Part shown: one piece after another, positions 9,130 through 16,199 of the stretch
How positions within the stretch are numbered: position 1 is the first letter of the stretch
Layout: every line of letters starts with the position of its first letter
Origin: Cellulomonas sp. 73-145
GTDB taxonomy: Bacteria > Actinomycetota > Actinomycetes > Actinomycetales > Cellulomonadaceae
NCBI GenBank assembly: GCA_001898185.1
Contig: MKTI01000009.1
Location: 310,001 to 374,000, forward strand
Direction: 5' to 3'
DNA: 64,000 nucleotides
The notes under the pieces: model-generated
The model's database searches: none
The model's input: only the letters and a program-made list of their open reading frames with translations
Told to the model about the DNA's origin: nothing
Program-made: the position numbers and the translations under genes

Positions 9130-10140
9130 GTGCCCAGCGCCCGACGTCCGACGTCCCGATCCGCGCAGAGCGGGATCGGCTGGCAGGACGCACCGGTCGC
9201 ACCCGTGGTGCTCGTCTCCGGTGCCGAGGCGCTCCTCGCCGAGCGTGCGGTGGACCGGATCGTCGAGCAGGTGCGGGCACGGATCCCGGACGTGGCGGTC
9301 GAGCGCCTCGATGCCGCGGAGTACACGCCCGGTGCCCTCGCCGTGCTCACCAGCCCCAGCCTGTTCTCCGACGACAAGGTGGTCGTCCTCGAGGGCCTCG
9401 AGCGAGCGTCGGACGAGCTGCTGTCCGACGCGGTCGCGTACGTCGGTGCTCCGCTCGACTCCGTCGTCGTGGTGCTCCGCCATGGGGGCGGTGCCCGGGG
9501 CAAGCGTCTCCTCGACACGTGCAGGGCTGCCGGCGTGCCCACCGTCGCCGCCGATCCCGTGAAGTCGGATGCCGACAAGGTGGCCTTCGCCGCCGCCGAG
9601 CTCCGGCGTGCCGGCCGCCGCGCCGACCCCGCGGCGCTCCGTGCGCTCGTGGACGCCGTCGGCGCGGACCTGCGCGAGCTGTCCGCCGCATGCTCGCAGC
9701 TCGCCGCCGACACCACCGGGCTCATCGCTGCCGAGACCGTCGAGCGGTACCACGGAGGGCGTGTCGAGGCGACCGGCTTCCAGGTCGCCGACGCCGCCGT
9801 GGTCGGTGACGCCGGCCGCGCGGTGGCCCTGCTCCGGCACGCCCTGTCCACCGGTCTCGACCCCGTGCCGATCGTCGCGGCGCTCGCGGCCCGGCTCCGC
9901 ATGCTGGCCAAGGTCGGTGCGGTGCGGAGCCGGGGCGCTGCCGCCGCGCGGGAGCTCGGCCTGGCTCCGTGGCAGGTCGACCGGGCCGCCGGTGAGCTGC
10001 GCCGCTGGACACCCGAGGGTCTGGCTGCCGCGATCAGCGCCGTCGCGCAGGCCGACGCCGAGGTGAAGGGTGAGAGCAGGGACGCCGAGTTCGCCGTCGA
10101 GCGTGCCGTCCTGCGGGTCGCGGGTGCCGTCCGCCGCTGA
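9130..10140 (+). CDS. holA: DNA polymerase III delta subunit
   Basis: HolA is the clamp-loader subunit that opens the beta sliding clamp. The 336-residue product has the family N-terminus (VVLVSGAEALLAERAVDRIV), the strand LFSDDKVVVLEGLE, and the C-terminal collar region ending AEVKGESRDAEFAVERAVLRVAG. The GTG at 9130 is preferred: CAGGCT, a weak -10 match, sits six bases before it, matching the leaderless pattern of neighbouring genes. A GTG at 9079 in the same frame is the alternative. It follows comEC by 56 bases, the conserved comEA-comEC-holA order of bacteria. An rpsT gene lies nearby, as is common, but here two other units separate them. Confidence 0.93.
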   Translation: MPSARRPTSRSAQSGIGWQDAPVAPVVLVSGAEALLAERAVDRIVEQVRARIPDVAVERLDAAEYTPGALAVLTSPSLFSDDKVVVLEGLERASDELLSDAVAYVGAPLDSVVVVLRHGGGARGKRLLDTCRAAGVPTVAADPVKSDADKVAFAAAELRRAGRRADPAALRALVDAVGADLRELSAACSQLAADTTGLIAAETVERYHGGRVEATGFQVADAAVVGDAGRAVALLRHALSTGLDPVPIVAALAARLRMLAKVGAVRSRGAAAARELGLAPWQVDRAAGELRRWTPEGLAAAISAVAQADAEVKGESRDAEFAVERAVLRVAGAVRR

Positions 10141-10160
10141 CGGCGCGCGGCTCCCGTTCC

Positions 10161-10769
10161 TCAGCAGGCCTGCGTCGTCGCGGCGCCCAGGGCGTCACCC
10201 TGGAGGAACTCGAAGCCGAGCTCGAGGGCGCGCACCAGCATCTCGACGTCGCACACGTGCTCGGCGACCAGCTGCGCACCGTACCGCCGTGCCCCTTCCA
10301 GAGCATCGCCCGGCAGCCGCACGAGGTCGCGGCAGTCCACCTTGACGAAGTCGGCGTACGGCAGCATCGCCCGCTGGTCCGTCGACGCGGTGTAGTCGTC
10401 GACGGCGATGCGGTAGCCGCGGGCTCGCAGCCGCCGAAGCCCGAGCAGCACCCCGGCATGGGCCGGAACGGTCTCGACGACCTCGAGGACGAGCCGGCCT
10501 CGCGGTGCGGGGAGCGGTCGGTCGCGGACCAGGAACGAGCGCGTGACGTTGACGAAGGCCAGAGCTGACCCCGCCGCCACGCCGCCGTCGCCGAACATGG
10601 TGCGCAGCACCGAGGCGGACGCCTCGTCCTGCCGCGCCGCGACCCAGCCGTCGACCCCGGCCGGCCGGCCGGAGACCGACCGGTACAGGTACTCGTGCCC
10701 GAGGAGTACTCCGTTCGTGGCCCAGATCGGCTGGAGAGCGACGGGAAGCCGCTGCGTGGGGACGCCCAT
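10161..10769 (-). CDS. Short EAL-domain protein, metal-site residues mostly kept
   Basis: A stand-alone EAL-like domain of 202 residues, shorter than a full EAL domain of about 240. EAL domains hydrolyse or bind cyclic di-GMP. Equivalents of the usual active-site residues can be traced: E26 in HEYLYR, N74 in FVNVT, E96/E99 in LEVVET, D124-D125 in AVDDY, K143 and D145 in VKVD, E170 in AEHV, and Q190 in FLQG. The EAL motif itself is EYL, as in YuxH-like variants. I chose the ATG at 10769 because GGGAG lies seven bases upstream; an in-frame start at 10907 would add an unrelated Arg-rich leader. It converges with holA and is a paralogue of the gene just upstream. Confidence 0.78.
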   Translation of the reverse strand: MGVPTQRLPVALQPIWATNGVLLGHEYLYRSVSGRPAGVDGWVAARQDEASASVLRTMFGDGGVAAGSALAFVNVTRSFLVRDRPLPAPRGRLVLEVVETVPAHAGVLLGLRRLRARGYRIAVDDYTASTDQRAMLPYADFVKVDCRDLVRLPGDALEGARRYGAQLVAEHVCDVEMLVRALELGFEFLQGDALGAATTQAC

Positions 10770-10953
10770 CGGCGTGCTCCCGTCTCCACGCGTCCGGTGC
10801 ACCTGTGCGGTCACATCGGATGAGAGCGGTGGTCGTCGGGATCGTGACGGCGCATCGCCCGTTCGGTCCAGTCGACCATGACGCGACACAGCTCCGCTGG
10901 GGGTCACCTGGGGACGCCGCAGGCGCCCCGGAACGGTGCGGGGGAGCGACGCC

Positions 10954-11682
10954 TCAGGGGACGACGGGCCGCGCGTCGGCCCGGTCGAGCACCCCCGCGC
11001 GCTCGAGCAGATTGCCCTGGAAGAGGTTCACGCCGAGCTCGCGCGCGTGCTGCAGCTGCTCCGGTCGTTCCACGTACTCGCCCACCACGAGCGCGCCGTA
11101 CGACCGGGCGGCGCGGACGACGGGCCGCCCTTCCACGTCGAGGTCACGGACGTCGATCTTGACGAAGTCGACGAGCGGCAGCAGCTGACGTTCGCTGGGA
11201 ACGTTGGTGAAGTTCGGCAGCGCGATCCGGAAACCCTGAGCGCGCAGGCGCCGGATCCCGCCGATGACGGCCGGGTCCACCGAGTCGCTCACCTCGATGA
11301 CCAGCCTGTCCGGGCGGTGCGGCACCCGCAGCTCGCCGACCAGGTAGGCGCGTGGGCACCGGACGAACAGCAGGCGTCCCTGAGCGACGTCCTCCAGGTC
11401 GGCACGGCCGAACGTCGCGTCCAGGACGTGCGCGGTCGCCTCTTCGTGCTGCCGAGCGCTCCACGCGGACGGGTTCTCCAGACGGTGCCCCGGTGACCGG
11501 AACGAGAGCTGGTAGGCGAAGGCCCGTCCGTGCTCGGTGAAGATGCCCTGCCGTGCGACGAGCACCGGCGCGCGTGCGACGTGCCGGTCCCACTCCAGTC
11601 GCAGCTGAGGCGGGATCGCCTCGTCCACCGCGGCGCCCAGCCAGGACAGGCTGTCGTCGCTCTCGGGCGTCATGCGGTTCAT
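10954..11682 (-). CDS. Degenerate EAL-domain paralogue
   Basis: A 242-residue paralogue of the neighbouring EAL protein. The two share the segment RLRA.G.RIA....LLP..DFVK.D.RDL. Here several catalytic positions are changed: the EAL glutamate is Q58 (YQLSFR), the metal-binding Asn is R108 (FVRCP), and the Asp-Asp pair is P156-N157 (IALPNF). E130, K175, D177, E202 and Q222 remain. Hydrolysis of cyclic di-GMP is therefore unlikely; binding or a protein-partner role is more plausible. The ATG at 11682 is chosen because similarity starts soon after it, but MTPESDD at 11673 is also possible. The gene is divergent from the small peptide gene at 11875, with 192 bases between. Confidence 0.72.
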   Translation of the reverse strand: MNRMTPESDDSLSWLGAAVDEAIPPQLRLEWDRHVARAPVLVARQGIFTEHGRAFAYQLSFRSPGHRLENPSAWSARQHEEATAHVLDATFGRADLEDVAQGRLLFVRCPRAYLVGELRVPHRPDRLVIEVSDSVDPAVIGGIRRLRAQGFRIALPNFTNVPSERQLLPLVDFVKIDVRDLDVEGRPVVRAARSYGALVVGEYVERPEQLQHARELGVNLFQGNLLERAGVLDRADARPVVP

Positions 11683-11804
11683 GACACCACATGTGTGCCC
11701 CAGGCACGCAGTTCGGCGGGGGTGGATTTTGGGGCGAGGCGATGCGGCCTTTGTGACGGTCCGTCGTTCCCGTGCCGACACGCCCCGAAACGTACCGAGA
11801 AGTA

Positions 11805-11833
11805 GGGACATCGTGCGGTCCAGGTGTGATGAT
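11805..11833 (+). promoter_or_regulatory. Candidate promoter of the small peptide gene
   Basis: A -35-like GGGACA (11805-11810), a 17-base spacer and an extended -10 TGT-GATGAT (11825-11833). Transcription would start near 11840, leaving a leader of about 35 bases. The heptamer TACCGAG at 11793-11799 lies just upstream of the -35 and recurs in the promoter of the HTH-TPR gene at 12079-12085. Confidence 0.4.
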
Positions 11834-11857
11834 GGGAATGACCGCACGCACAACCCT

Positions 11858-11877
11858 CATGACAGGAGCCCGTCATG
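11858..11877 (+). promoter_or_regulatory. Hairpin with the ribosome site in its loop and the ATG in its stem
   Basis: CATGAC (11858-11863) and GTCATG (11872-11877) are perfect inverted repeats flanking the eight-base loop AGGAGCCC. The loop holds the Shine-Dalgarno AGGAG (11864-11868), and the second arm ends with the start codon of the peptide gene. The stem is only six base pairs, so any control of translation is a hypothesis. Confidence 0.5.
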
Positions 11878-12003
11878 TCCCGCGCCGCCAAAACCCTCAC
11901 CGCCGCCCTCGCCCTCGTCGCCCTGCTCGGCCTGAGCGCACCCCAGGTCGCGCCCGGTTCGTCGACCGCCGGCGGCGCGATCGGCTGCTGCAAGACCTAC
12001 TGA
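11875..12003 (+). CDS. 42-residue exported-looking peptide, candidate signal precursor
   Basis: I do not recognise this gene. It encodes 42 residues with basic R3 and K6, a hydrophobic core at about 8-20 (LTAALALVALLGL), then a short tail ending GGAIGCCKTY with adjacent cysteines 38-39. Evidence that it is real: AGGAG sits six bases before the ATG, 38 of 41 sense codons after the start end in G or C, and a GC-rich hairpin follows the stop. The layout (charged start, hydrophobic core, short polar end) fits a Sec-exported precursor. An S-T-A/G site after residue 32 would satisfy the -3/-1 rule and release the decapeptide GGAIGCCKTY, though it is far from the core. It lies just before an HTH-TPR regulator, so a peptide pheromone is the leading idea. 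A small secreted or antimicrobial peptide is the main alternative. Confidence 0.7.
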   Translation: MSRAAKTLTAALALVALLGLSAPQVAPGSSTAGGAIGCCKTY

Positions 12004-12012
12004 GCGTTCGCG

Positions 12013-12051
12013 CCGGCCGGGGCGGTTGCGACCCCATACCGCCCCGGCCGG
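12013..12051 (+). terminator. GC-rich hairpin after the peptide gene
   Basis: Perfect 13-bp inverted repeat (12013-12025 and 12039-12051) with a 13-base loop, beginning ten bases after the peptide stop. There is no U-tract, which is usual for actinobacterial terminators. It separates the peptide transcript from the regulator, which has its own -10 box downstream. Confidence 0.65.
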
Positions 12052-12073
12052 AATTGACCCGCTGTTGAAGGCG

Positions 12074-12101
12074 TCACCTACCGAGGTCACAGGTAGAGTG
12101 A
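12074..12101 (+). promoter_or_regulatory. -10 box and imperfect palindrome before the HTH-TPR gene
   Basis: TAGAGT (12094-12099) is a -10 box eight bases before the ATG, implying a leaderless mRNA. It is overlapped by an inverted repeat, TCACCTACC (12074-12082) against GGTAGAGTGA (12092-12101), which pairs throughout except for one bulged base. A palindrome over the -10 box is a good place for self-repression. The left arm contains TACCGAG (12079-12085), also present upstream of the peptide promoter. Confidence 0.5.
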
Positions 12102-12107
12102 CTTGGT

Positions 12108-13427
12108 ATGACGACCATCGCTGACCGTGTGCGGGAGGCGCGACTGGCCGCGGGCCTGTCCCAGACCGCCCTCGCCGGCAACGCGTTCTCGCCCAGCTAC
12201 ATCTCGCTCATCGAGTCCGGGCACCGAGAGCCGACAGATGCTGCGCTCTCGGTCCTCGCCGAGCGCCTGGGCAGCACGCTCGAGTACCTCAAGCACGGCG
12301 AAGAGGGCCCCAACGAGGCCCGGATCCGCTTGGAGCTCAGCTACGCCAGGCTCGACGTCACCACGGGGGACACGGAGGCAGCGCGCCGGCGCCTGGAGGC
12401 GCTCGACCTCGCGGTCGTCACGCCCGCGCTGCGTGTCGAGGTGCTGTCGGAGCTCGCTCGCACCCACGAGCTGCTCGGTGACCTCGAGTCGGCCGTCGAG
12501 ATCCTCGAGCCGCTCCACGCCGACGAGCGCGCCCGCGGGCACCACCTCGAGGCGGCCAAGCTCGCGAACGCCCTTGTCGTCTCCTACCTCGAGGGTGGCG
12601 ACCTGCACCGAAGCGTGGAGGTCGGAGAGGCTGCGCTGGAGGACCTGGTCCAGCAGGACCTGGTCGGCACCGACGAGCACCTGCGCCTCGGTTCGACGGT
12701 CCTGTGGTCCTACGTCGAGCGTGGTGACCTGCTGTTCGCCACCCATCGAGCCGCCGAGCTGATCCAGCTCGCTGAGTCGCTCGGCTCACCGCGCGGCCGC
12801 GGGTCGGTGTACTGGAACGCGGCGCTGGTCGCCGAGGAGCGGCGGGACTACACGCTGGCCCAGCAGTACACGGAGCGGGCGCTCGCCCTGCTGTCGGAGG
12901 GCGAGCCGGACCGCGACCTCCCCAGGCTCCGGCTGAACTACGCGTGGCTGCTGCTGCGCTCGGACCCCCCGGAGCCGGCGGCGGCTCTGCAGCACATCCG
13001 CGGTGCGGCGCGCGACCTCGAGGTGCTCGGGTCCACCGTCGAGCTCGCGGCGATGGACGTCGAGACGGCGCGGGCGCACCTGCTGCTGGGAGATCCCGAG
13101 CTGGCGGAAGAGCAGGCCCGGCACGCGATCGAGCGCCTCGGCGCCGCACCGCGCCTCGAGTCCGCAGTGGCGCACCTCGCGCTGGGCGACGCGCTCCACG
13201 CCCTTGGTCGTACCGAGGAAGCGGCCGGGGCCTACCAGTGGGCTGCCGACGTCCTCGGGATGATGTCCGCCTCCCGACAGTCTGCGGCAGCGTGGCGGGA
13301 CCTGGGGGACCGCTACCGGGCGCACGGCGATTCGGCTGCCGCCGCCCAGGCGTACGACCGTGCACTCGCGGAAGCGGGCTTCCGCAGCACCGTGCCGGTC
13401 GGCGGTTGGCAGGTCTGGGCGCGCTGA
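12108..13427 (+). CDS. HTH-TPR transcriptional regulator (RRNPP-like architecture)
   Basis: A 439-residue protein. Residues about 4-60 form a Cro/C1-type helix-turn-helix (REARLAAGLSQTALAGNAFSPSYISLIESGHREPT). Residues about 70-430 are all-helical repeats of TPR type, with many A-x-x-x-LE and A-x-x-x-Y segments, for example EEAAGAYQWAADVLGMM near the end. This pairing of a DNA-binding head with a TPR body is the architecture of peptide receptors such as PlcR, NprR and Rgg, where an imported peptide sits in the TPR groove. Many actinobacterial HTH-TPR proteins have unknown ligands, so sensing is inferred from the peptide gene directly upstream. The start is ATG without a Shine-Dalgarno, eight bases after TAGAGT. 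The gene converges on rpsT across terminator hairpins. Confidence 0.88.
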   Translation: MTTIADRVREARLAAGLSQTALAGNAFSPSYISLIESGHREPTDAALSVLAERLGSTLEYLKHGEEGPNEARIRLELSYARLDVTTGDTEAARRRLEALDLAVVTPALRVEVLSELARTHELLGDLESAVEILEPLHADERARGHHLEAAKLANALVVSYLEGGDLHRSVEVGEAALEDLVQQDLVGTDEHLRLGSTVLWSYVERGDLLFATHRAAELIQLAESLGSPRGRGSVYWNAALVAEERRDYTLAQQYTERALALLSEGEPDRDLPRLRLNYAWLLLRSDPPEPAAALQHIRGAARDLEVLGSTVELAAMDVETARAHLLLGDPELAEEQARHAIERLGAAPRLESAVAHLALGDALHALGRTEEAAGAYQWAADVLGMMSASRQSAAAWRDLGDRYRAHGDSAAAAQAYDRALAEAGFRSTVPVGGWQVWAR

Positions 13428-13441
13428 GGAGAGGTGCCGGC

Positions 13442-13471
13442 GGCCGGTCGCCAGGAGGGCGGTGACCGGCC
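13442..13471 (+). terminator. Hairpin downstream of the HTH-TPR gene
   Basis: GGCCGGTC (13442-13449) pairs with GACCGGCC (13464-13471), extended inward by GCC/GGC, 15 bases after the stop codon. Confidence 0.6.
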
Positions 13472-13533
13472 TCAGTCGTCGTACGAAGCGGTGCCCTGCC
13501 GGACTACCTCACGGAGCTGCGGCCGAACGGCTT

Positions 13534-13554
13534 GGCGGCGCGGTGCGCGCCGCC
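13534..13554 (-). terminator. Hairpin downstream of rpsT
   Basis: Nine-bp perfect stem (13534-13542 with 13546-13554) and a three-base loop, starting four bases after the rpsT stop codon. Confidence 0.65.
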
Positions 13555-13558
13555 GCTG

Positions 13559-13819
13559 TCAGAGGCCGTTGACCGACTTCGCGAGGGCCGACTTCTTGTT
13601 GGCGGCCTGGTTGGCGTGGATGACGCCCTTGGAGACGGCCTTGTCGAGCTTGCGGGACGCGGTGACCAGCGCCTCGCCGGCCTTCGCCTTGTCGCCACCG
13701 GCGACAGCCTCGCGGACGCGCCGGACGTAGGTCTTCAGCTCGGACTTGACGGCCTTGTTCCGCATCCGCGCCTTCTCGTTGGTGCGGATGCGCTTGATCT
13801 GAGACTTGATGTTTGCCAC
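13559..13819 (-). CDS. rpsT: 30S ribosomal protein S20
   Basis: S20 binds 16S rRNA early in assembly of the small subunit. The 86-residue, very basic product starts [30 protein letters not shown] and ends [19 protein letters not shown], both standard for S20. The 186-base gap upstream, up to the PemK-like gene, contains TAGCAT (minus strand, 14005-14000) as a possible -10 box. That would leave a leader of more than 150 bases, long enough for the translational feedback known for S20 in other bacteria. Nothing else is seen in that gap. Confidence 0.98.
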   Translation of the reverse strand: MANIKSQIKRIRTNEKARMRNKAVKSELKTYVRRVREAVAGGDKAKAGEALVTASRKLDKAVSKGVIHANQAANKKSALAKSVNGL

Positions 13820-14005
13820 GTGTGGACTCTCTGGTGTTCGCCGAAGCGGTCTGACAGGTCGTGAGGGCGGACCGGCTCCGGGACCGAGGCGGTGGGGACG
13901 CCCGTGCGGAGGAGCTGGACCAAGCAGCGCAGACGTGCCGTGCAGGTGGTCGGTGAGGTGGATCCCGCCGACGCAGGCCCGCCGGGCACGCGAGCGACCA
14001 TGCTA

Positions 14006-14542
14006 TCAGGCCGGGCGGTCGGCCATCGCGCGCGTGACCAGGTCGAACGTCGCACGCGGAAGCACGGCGCCCTCGCGACGCACCGCCGCAGGGGCGATCC
14101 GCAGCACGCGGTCGAGGCGCACCTCGCTCGGCCGGCGGCGCGGGTCCCAGGGCCCGGTGCCGAGGTCCAGCCACACCTGGCCGTGACGGTCGGCACGCAC
14201 GCCGCCCGCCTCGCCGGCAGGGATGTGGTCCTTGCTCGTCAGCATCAGTCCCAGCAGCCACGGTCCGTCGCGGCCCACGAGCAGGGCGGGCCGGTCCTTG
14301 CCCTGGCTCGGGTCCTCCTCGAAGGGCACCCAGGTCCAGACGATCTCGCCGGGGTCCGGTGCACCGTCGAGGTCAGGCGAGTAGACCGGGCGCACGGTCC
14401 CCTGGAAGTCGGGGAGCGCCCGGTGACGAACGACCGACGGGGGCGACGCAGCGCTCGCGGCCGGGCGTGGGACTGACGTCGGCACGGGACTGCCCGACGG
14501 TCGCCACCGGTCGAGGAGGGTGCGCCACCAGCTGCCGGCCAT
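14006..14542 (-). CDS. PemK/MazF-family protein, no antitoxin gene adjacent
   Basis: A 178-residue protein whose C-terminal two thirds match the PemK/MazF fold: GEIVWTWVPFEEDPSQGKDRPALLVGRDGPWLLGLMLTSKD, then VWLDLGTGPWD...SEVRLDRVLRI. Family toxins are mRNA endoribonucleases. The usual contiguous start (PGDVWLV...) is replaced by a longer N-terminal Pro/Ser-rich segment of about 60 residues. No small antitoxin gene precedes or follows it, so it may be a domesticated, non-toxic family member, which is common in actinobacterial cores. TACCGT (minus strand, 14556-14551) lies eight bases before the ATG. It is divergent from the ATP-grasp operon. Confidence 0.8.
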   Translation of the reverse strand: MAGSWWRTLLDRWRPSGSPVPTSVPRPAASAASPPSVVRHRALPDFQGTVRPVYSPDLDGAPDPGEIVWTWVPFEEDPSQGKDRPALLVGRDGPWLLGLMLTSKDHIPAGEAGGVRADRHGQVWLDLGTGPWDPRRRPSEVRLDRVLRIAPAAVRREGAVLPRATFDLVTRAMADRPA

Positions 14543-14550
14543 GGTGGGGA

Positions 14551-14556
14551 ACGGTA
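14551..14556 (-). promoter_or_regulatory. -10 box of the PemK-like gene
   Basis: TACCGT on the minus strand, eight bases before the ATG with no ribosome-binding site between. Confidence 0.4.
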
Positions 14557-14609
14557 GCGGTCGGTCGTCGCACGTAACACGGCGTAACGCGGCCGAGACA
14601 TCGCGCTCC

Positions 14610-14615
14610 TAGCCT
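14610..14615 (+). promoter_or_regulatory. -10 box of the ATP-grasp operon
   Basis: TAGCCT, six bases before the ATG of the ATP-grasp gene, consistent with a leaderless three-gene transcript. Confidence 0.5.
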
Positions 14616-14621
14616 CCCGGC

Positions 14622-16199
14622 ATGGCGGACCTGTTCGACGGCTATCCCACCGGGAGGGCGTGGGACGAGATGCTCGGTCCCGACGGGACCGTGCTGACCG
14701 CGTACCAGCAGGTGCACGCGGCGGTCGCGCGCCTCACCGCCGACGAGCTGCGTGCCCGGGCCGACGGCCTCGCGCGGTCGTACCTCAAGCAGGGCGTCAC
14801 CTTCGACTACGCCGGTGAGGAGCGGCCCTTCCCGGTGGACGTGGTGCCGCGCGTGCTGGCGGAGGACGAGTGGGACCACGTCGCCCCCGGGGTCGCCCAG
14901 CGCGTGCGCGCCCTCGAGGCGTTCCTGGCGGACGTGTACGGACCGCAGCGGGCCGTGGCGGACGGCGTCGTGCCACGTTCGGTGATCGTGTCGTCGCACC
15001 ACTTCTGCCGGGCGGCCCGAGGCATCGAACCGCCCAACGGGGTCCGGGTGCACGTCTCCGGCATCGACCTCGTTCGTGACGGGCACGGCGGATGGCGGGT
15101 GCTGGAGGACAACGTCCGCGTGCCCAGCGGCGTGAGCTACGTGCTGGCCAACCGACGGTCCATGGTGCAGACCTTCCCGGAGCTGTTCGCGACGCTGCGG
15201 ATCCGTCCCGTCGCCGACTACCCGCGTCGGCTGCACGCCGCGCTGACCGCTGCCGCGCCTGCGGGCGTCGACGAGCCGACGGTCGTCGTCCTCACCCCGG
15301 GTGTGCACAACAGCGCGTACTTCGAGCACACGTTGCTCGCGCGGATGATGGGCGTCGAGCTCGTCGAGGGCAGGGACCTGTTCTGCGCGGGCGGTCGCGT
15401 CTGGATGCGCACCACGCAGGGCCGTCGTCGGGTGGACGTGATCTACCGGCGGGTGGACGACGACTTCCTCGACCCGGTGGTGTTCCGTTCGGACTCCGTG
15501 CTGGGCTGCCCCGGGCTGCTGGCGTGCGCGCGCAACGGGACGGTGACCCTGGCCAACGCCGTCGGCAACGGCGTGGCCGACGACAAGCTCGTCTACACGT
15601 TCGTCCCCGACCTGATCCGGTACTTCCTGCGTGAGGAACCGATCCTGGCGAACGTCGACACGTGGCGGCTCGAGGAGCCGGGTGCGCTCGAGGAGGTGCT
15701 CGACCGGCTGGACGAGCTGGTGGTCAAGCCGGTCGACGGGTCGGGCGGCAAGGGCATCGTCGTCGGACCCGCCGCGAGCGGCGCCGAGCTGGCCGCGTTG
15801 CGCGACCGGCTCCTGGCCGACCCGCGCGGGTGGATCGCCCAGCCGGTCGTCCAGCTCTCCACCGTCCCGACCCTCGTGGAGGAGGGGCTCCGGCCGCGGC
15901 ACGTGGACCTGCGGCCGTTCGCCGTGAACGACGGCGAGCACGTCTCGGTGCTGCCAGGTGGGCTCACCCGCGTGGCACTGCCCGAGGGCCAGCTGGTCGT
16001 CAACTCGTCCCAGGGCGGCGGCTCGAAGGACACGTGGGTGCTCGGTCGGATGGCACGCCGAGGTCCCGCCGCACCGCACACGCCGCCGCAGGCCGTGGCG
16101 AAGGACGCGTCGGTGCCGATCGACGCGGGTCCGGAGGACCTGCGCGGTCAGCAGATGCAGCAGCAGCAGGCCCGGACGACCGGCGGTGCACCGTGCTGA
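14622..16199 (+). CDS. Circularly permuted type 2 ATP-grasp protein
   Basis: A 525-residue member of the circularly permuted ATP-grasp family (DUF404/DUF407). It has the family's DGYPTGRAWDEML start, RGIEPPNGVRVHVSGIDLVRD, the conserved VLEDNVRVPSGVSYVLANRR, and the C-terminal ATP-grasp part LDELVVKPVDGSGGKGIVVGP and QPVVQLSTVPTLVEEGLRPRHVDLRPF. Related proteins are predicted to form peptide bonds in a small-peptide pathway, almost always with an alpha-E protein and a transglutaminase, as here. The product is not known. It overlaps the next gene by seven bases. Confidence 0.95.
   Translation: MADLFDGYPTGRAWDEMLGPDGTVLTAYQQVHAAVARLTADELRARADGLARSYLKQGVTFDYAGEERPFPVDVVPRVLAEDEWDHVAPGVAQRVRALEAFLADVYGPQRAVADGVVPRSVIVSSHHFCRAARGIEPPNGVRVHVSGIDLVRDGHGGWRVLEDNVRVPSGVSYVLANRRSMVQTFPELFATLRIRPVADYPRRLHAALTAAAPAGVDEPTVVVLTPGVHNSAYFEHTLLARMMGVELVEGRDLFCAGGRVWMRTTQGRRRVDVIYRRVDDDFLDPVVFRSDSVLGCPGLLACARNGTVTLANAVGNGVADDKLVYTFVPDLIRYFLREEPILANVDTWRLEEPGALEEVLDRLDELVVKPVDGSGGKGIVVGPAASGAELAALRDRLLADPRGWIAQPVVQLSTVPTLVEEGLRPRHVDLRPFAVNDGEHVSVLPGGLTRVALPEGQLVVNSSQGGGSKDTWVLGRMARRGPAAPHTPPQAVAKDASVPIDAGPEDLRGQQMQQQQARTTGGAPC

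Noticed and set aside
12004..12107. The HTH-TPR gene in one transcript with the peptide gene.
   Set aside because: A 13-bp GC hairpin follows the peptide gene and a good -10 box lies eight bases before the regulator's ATG.
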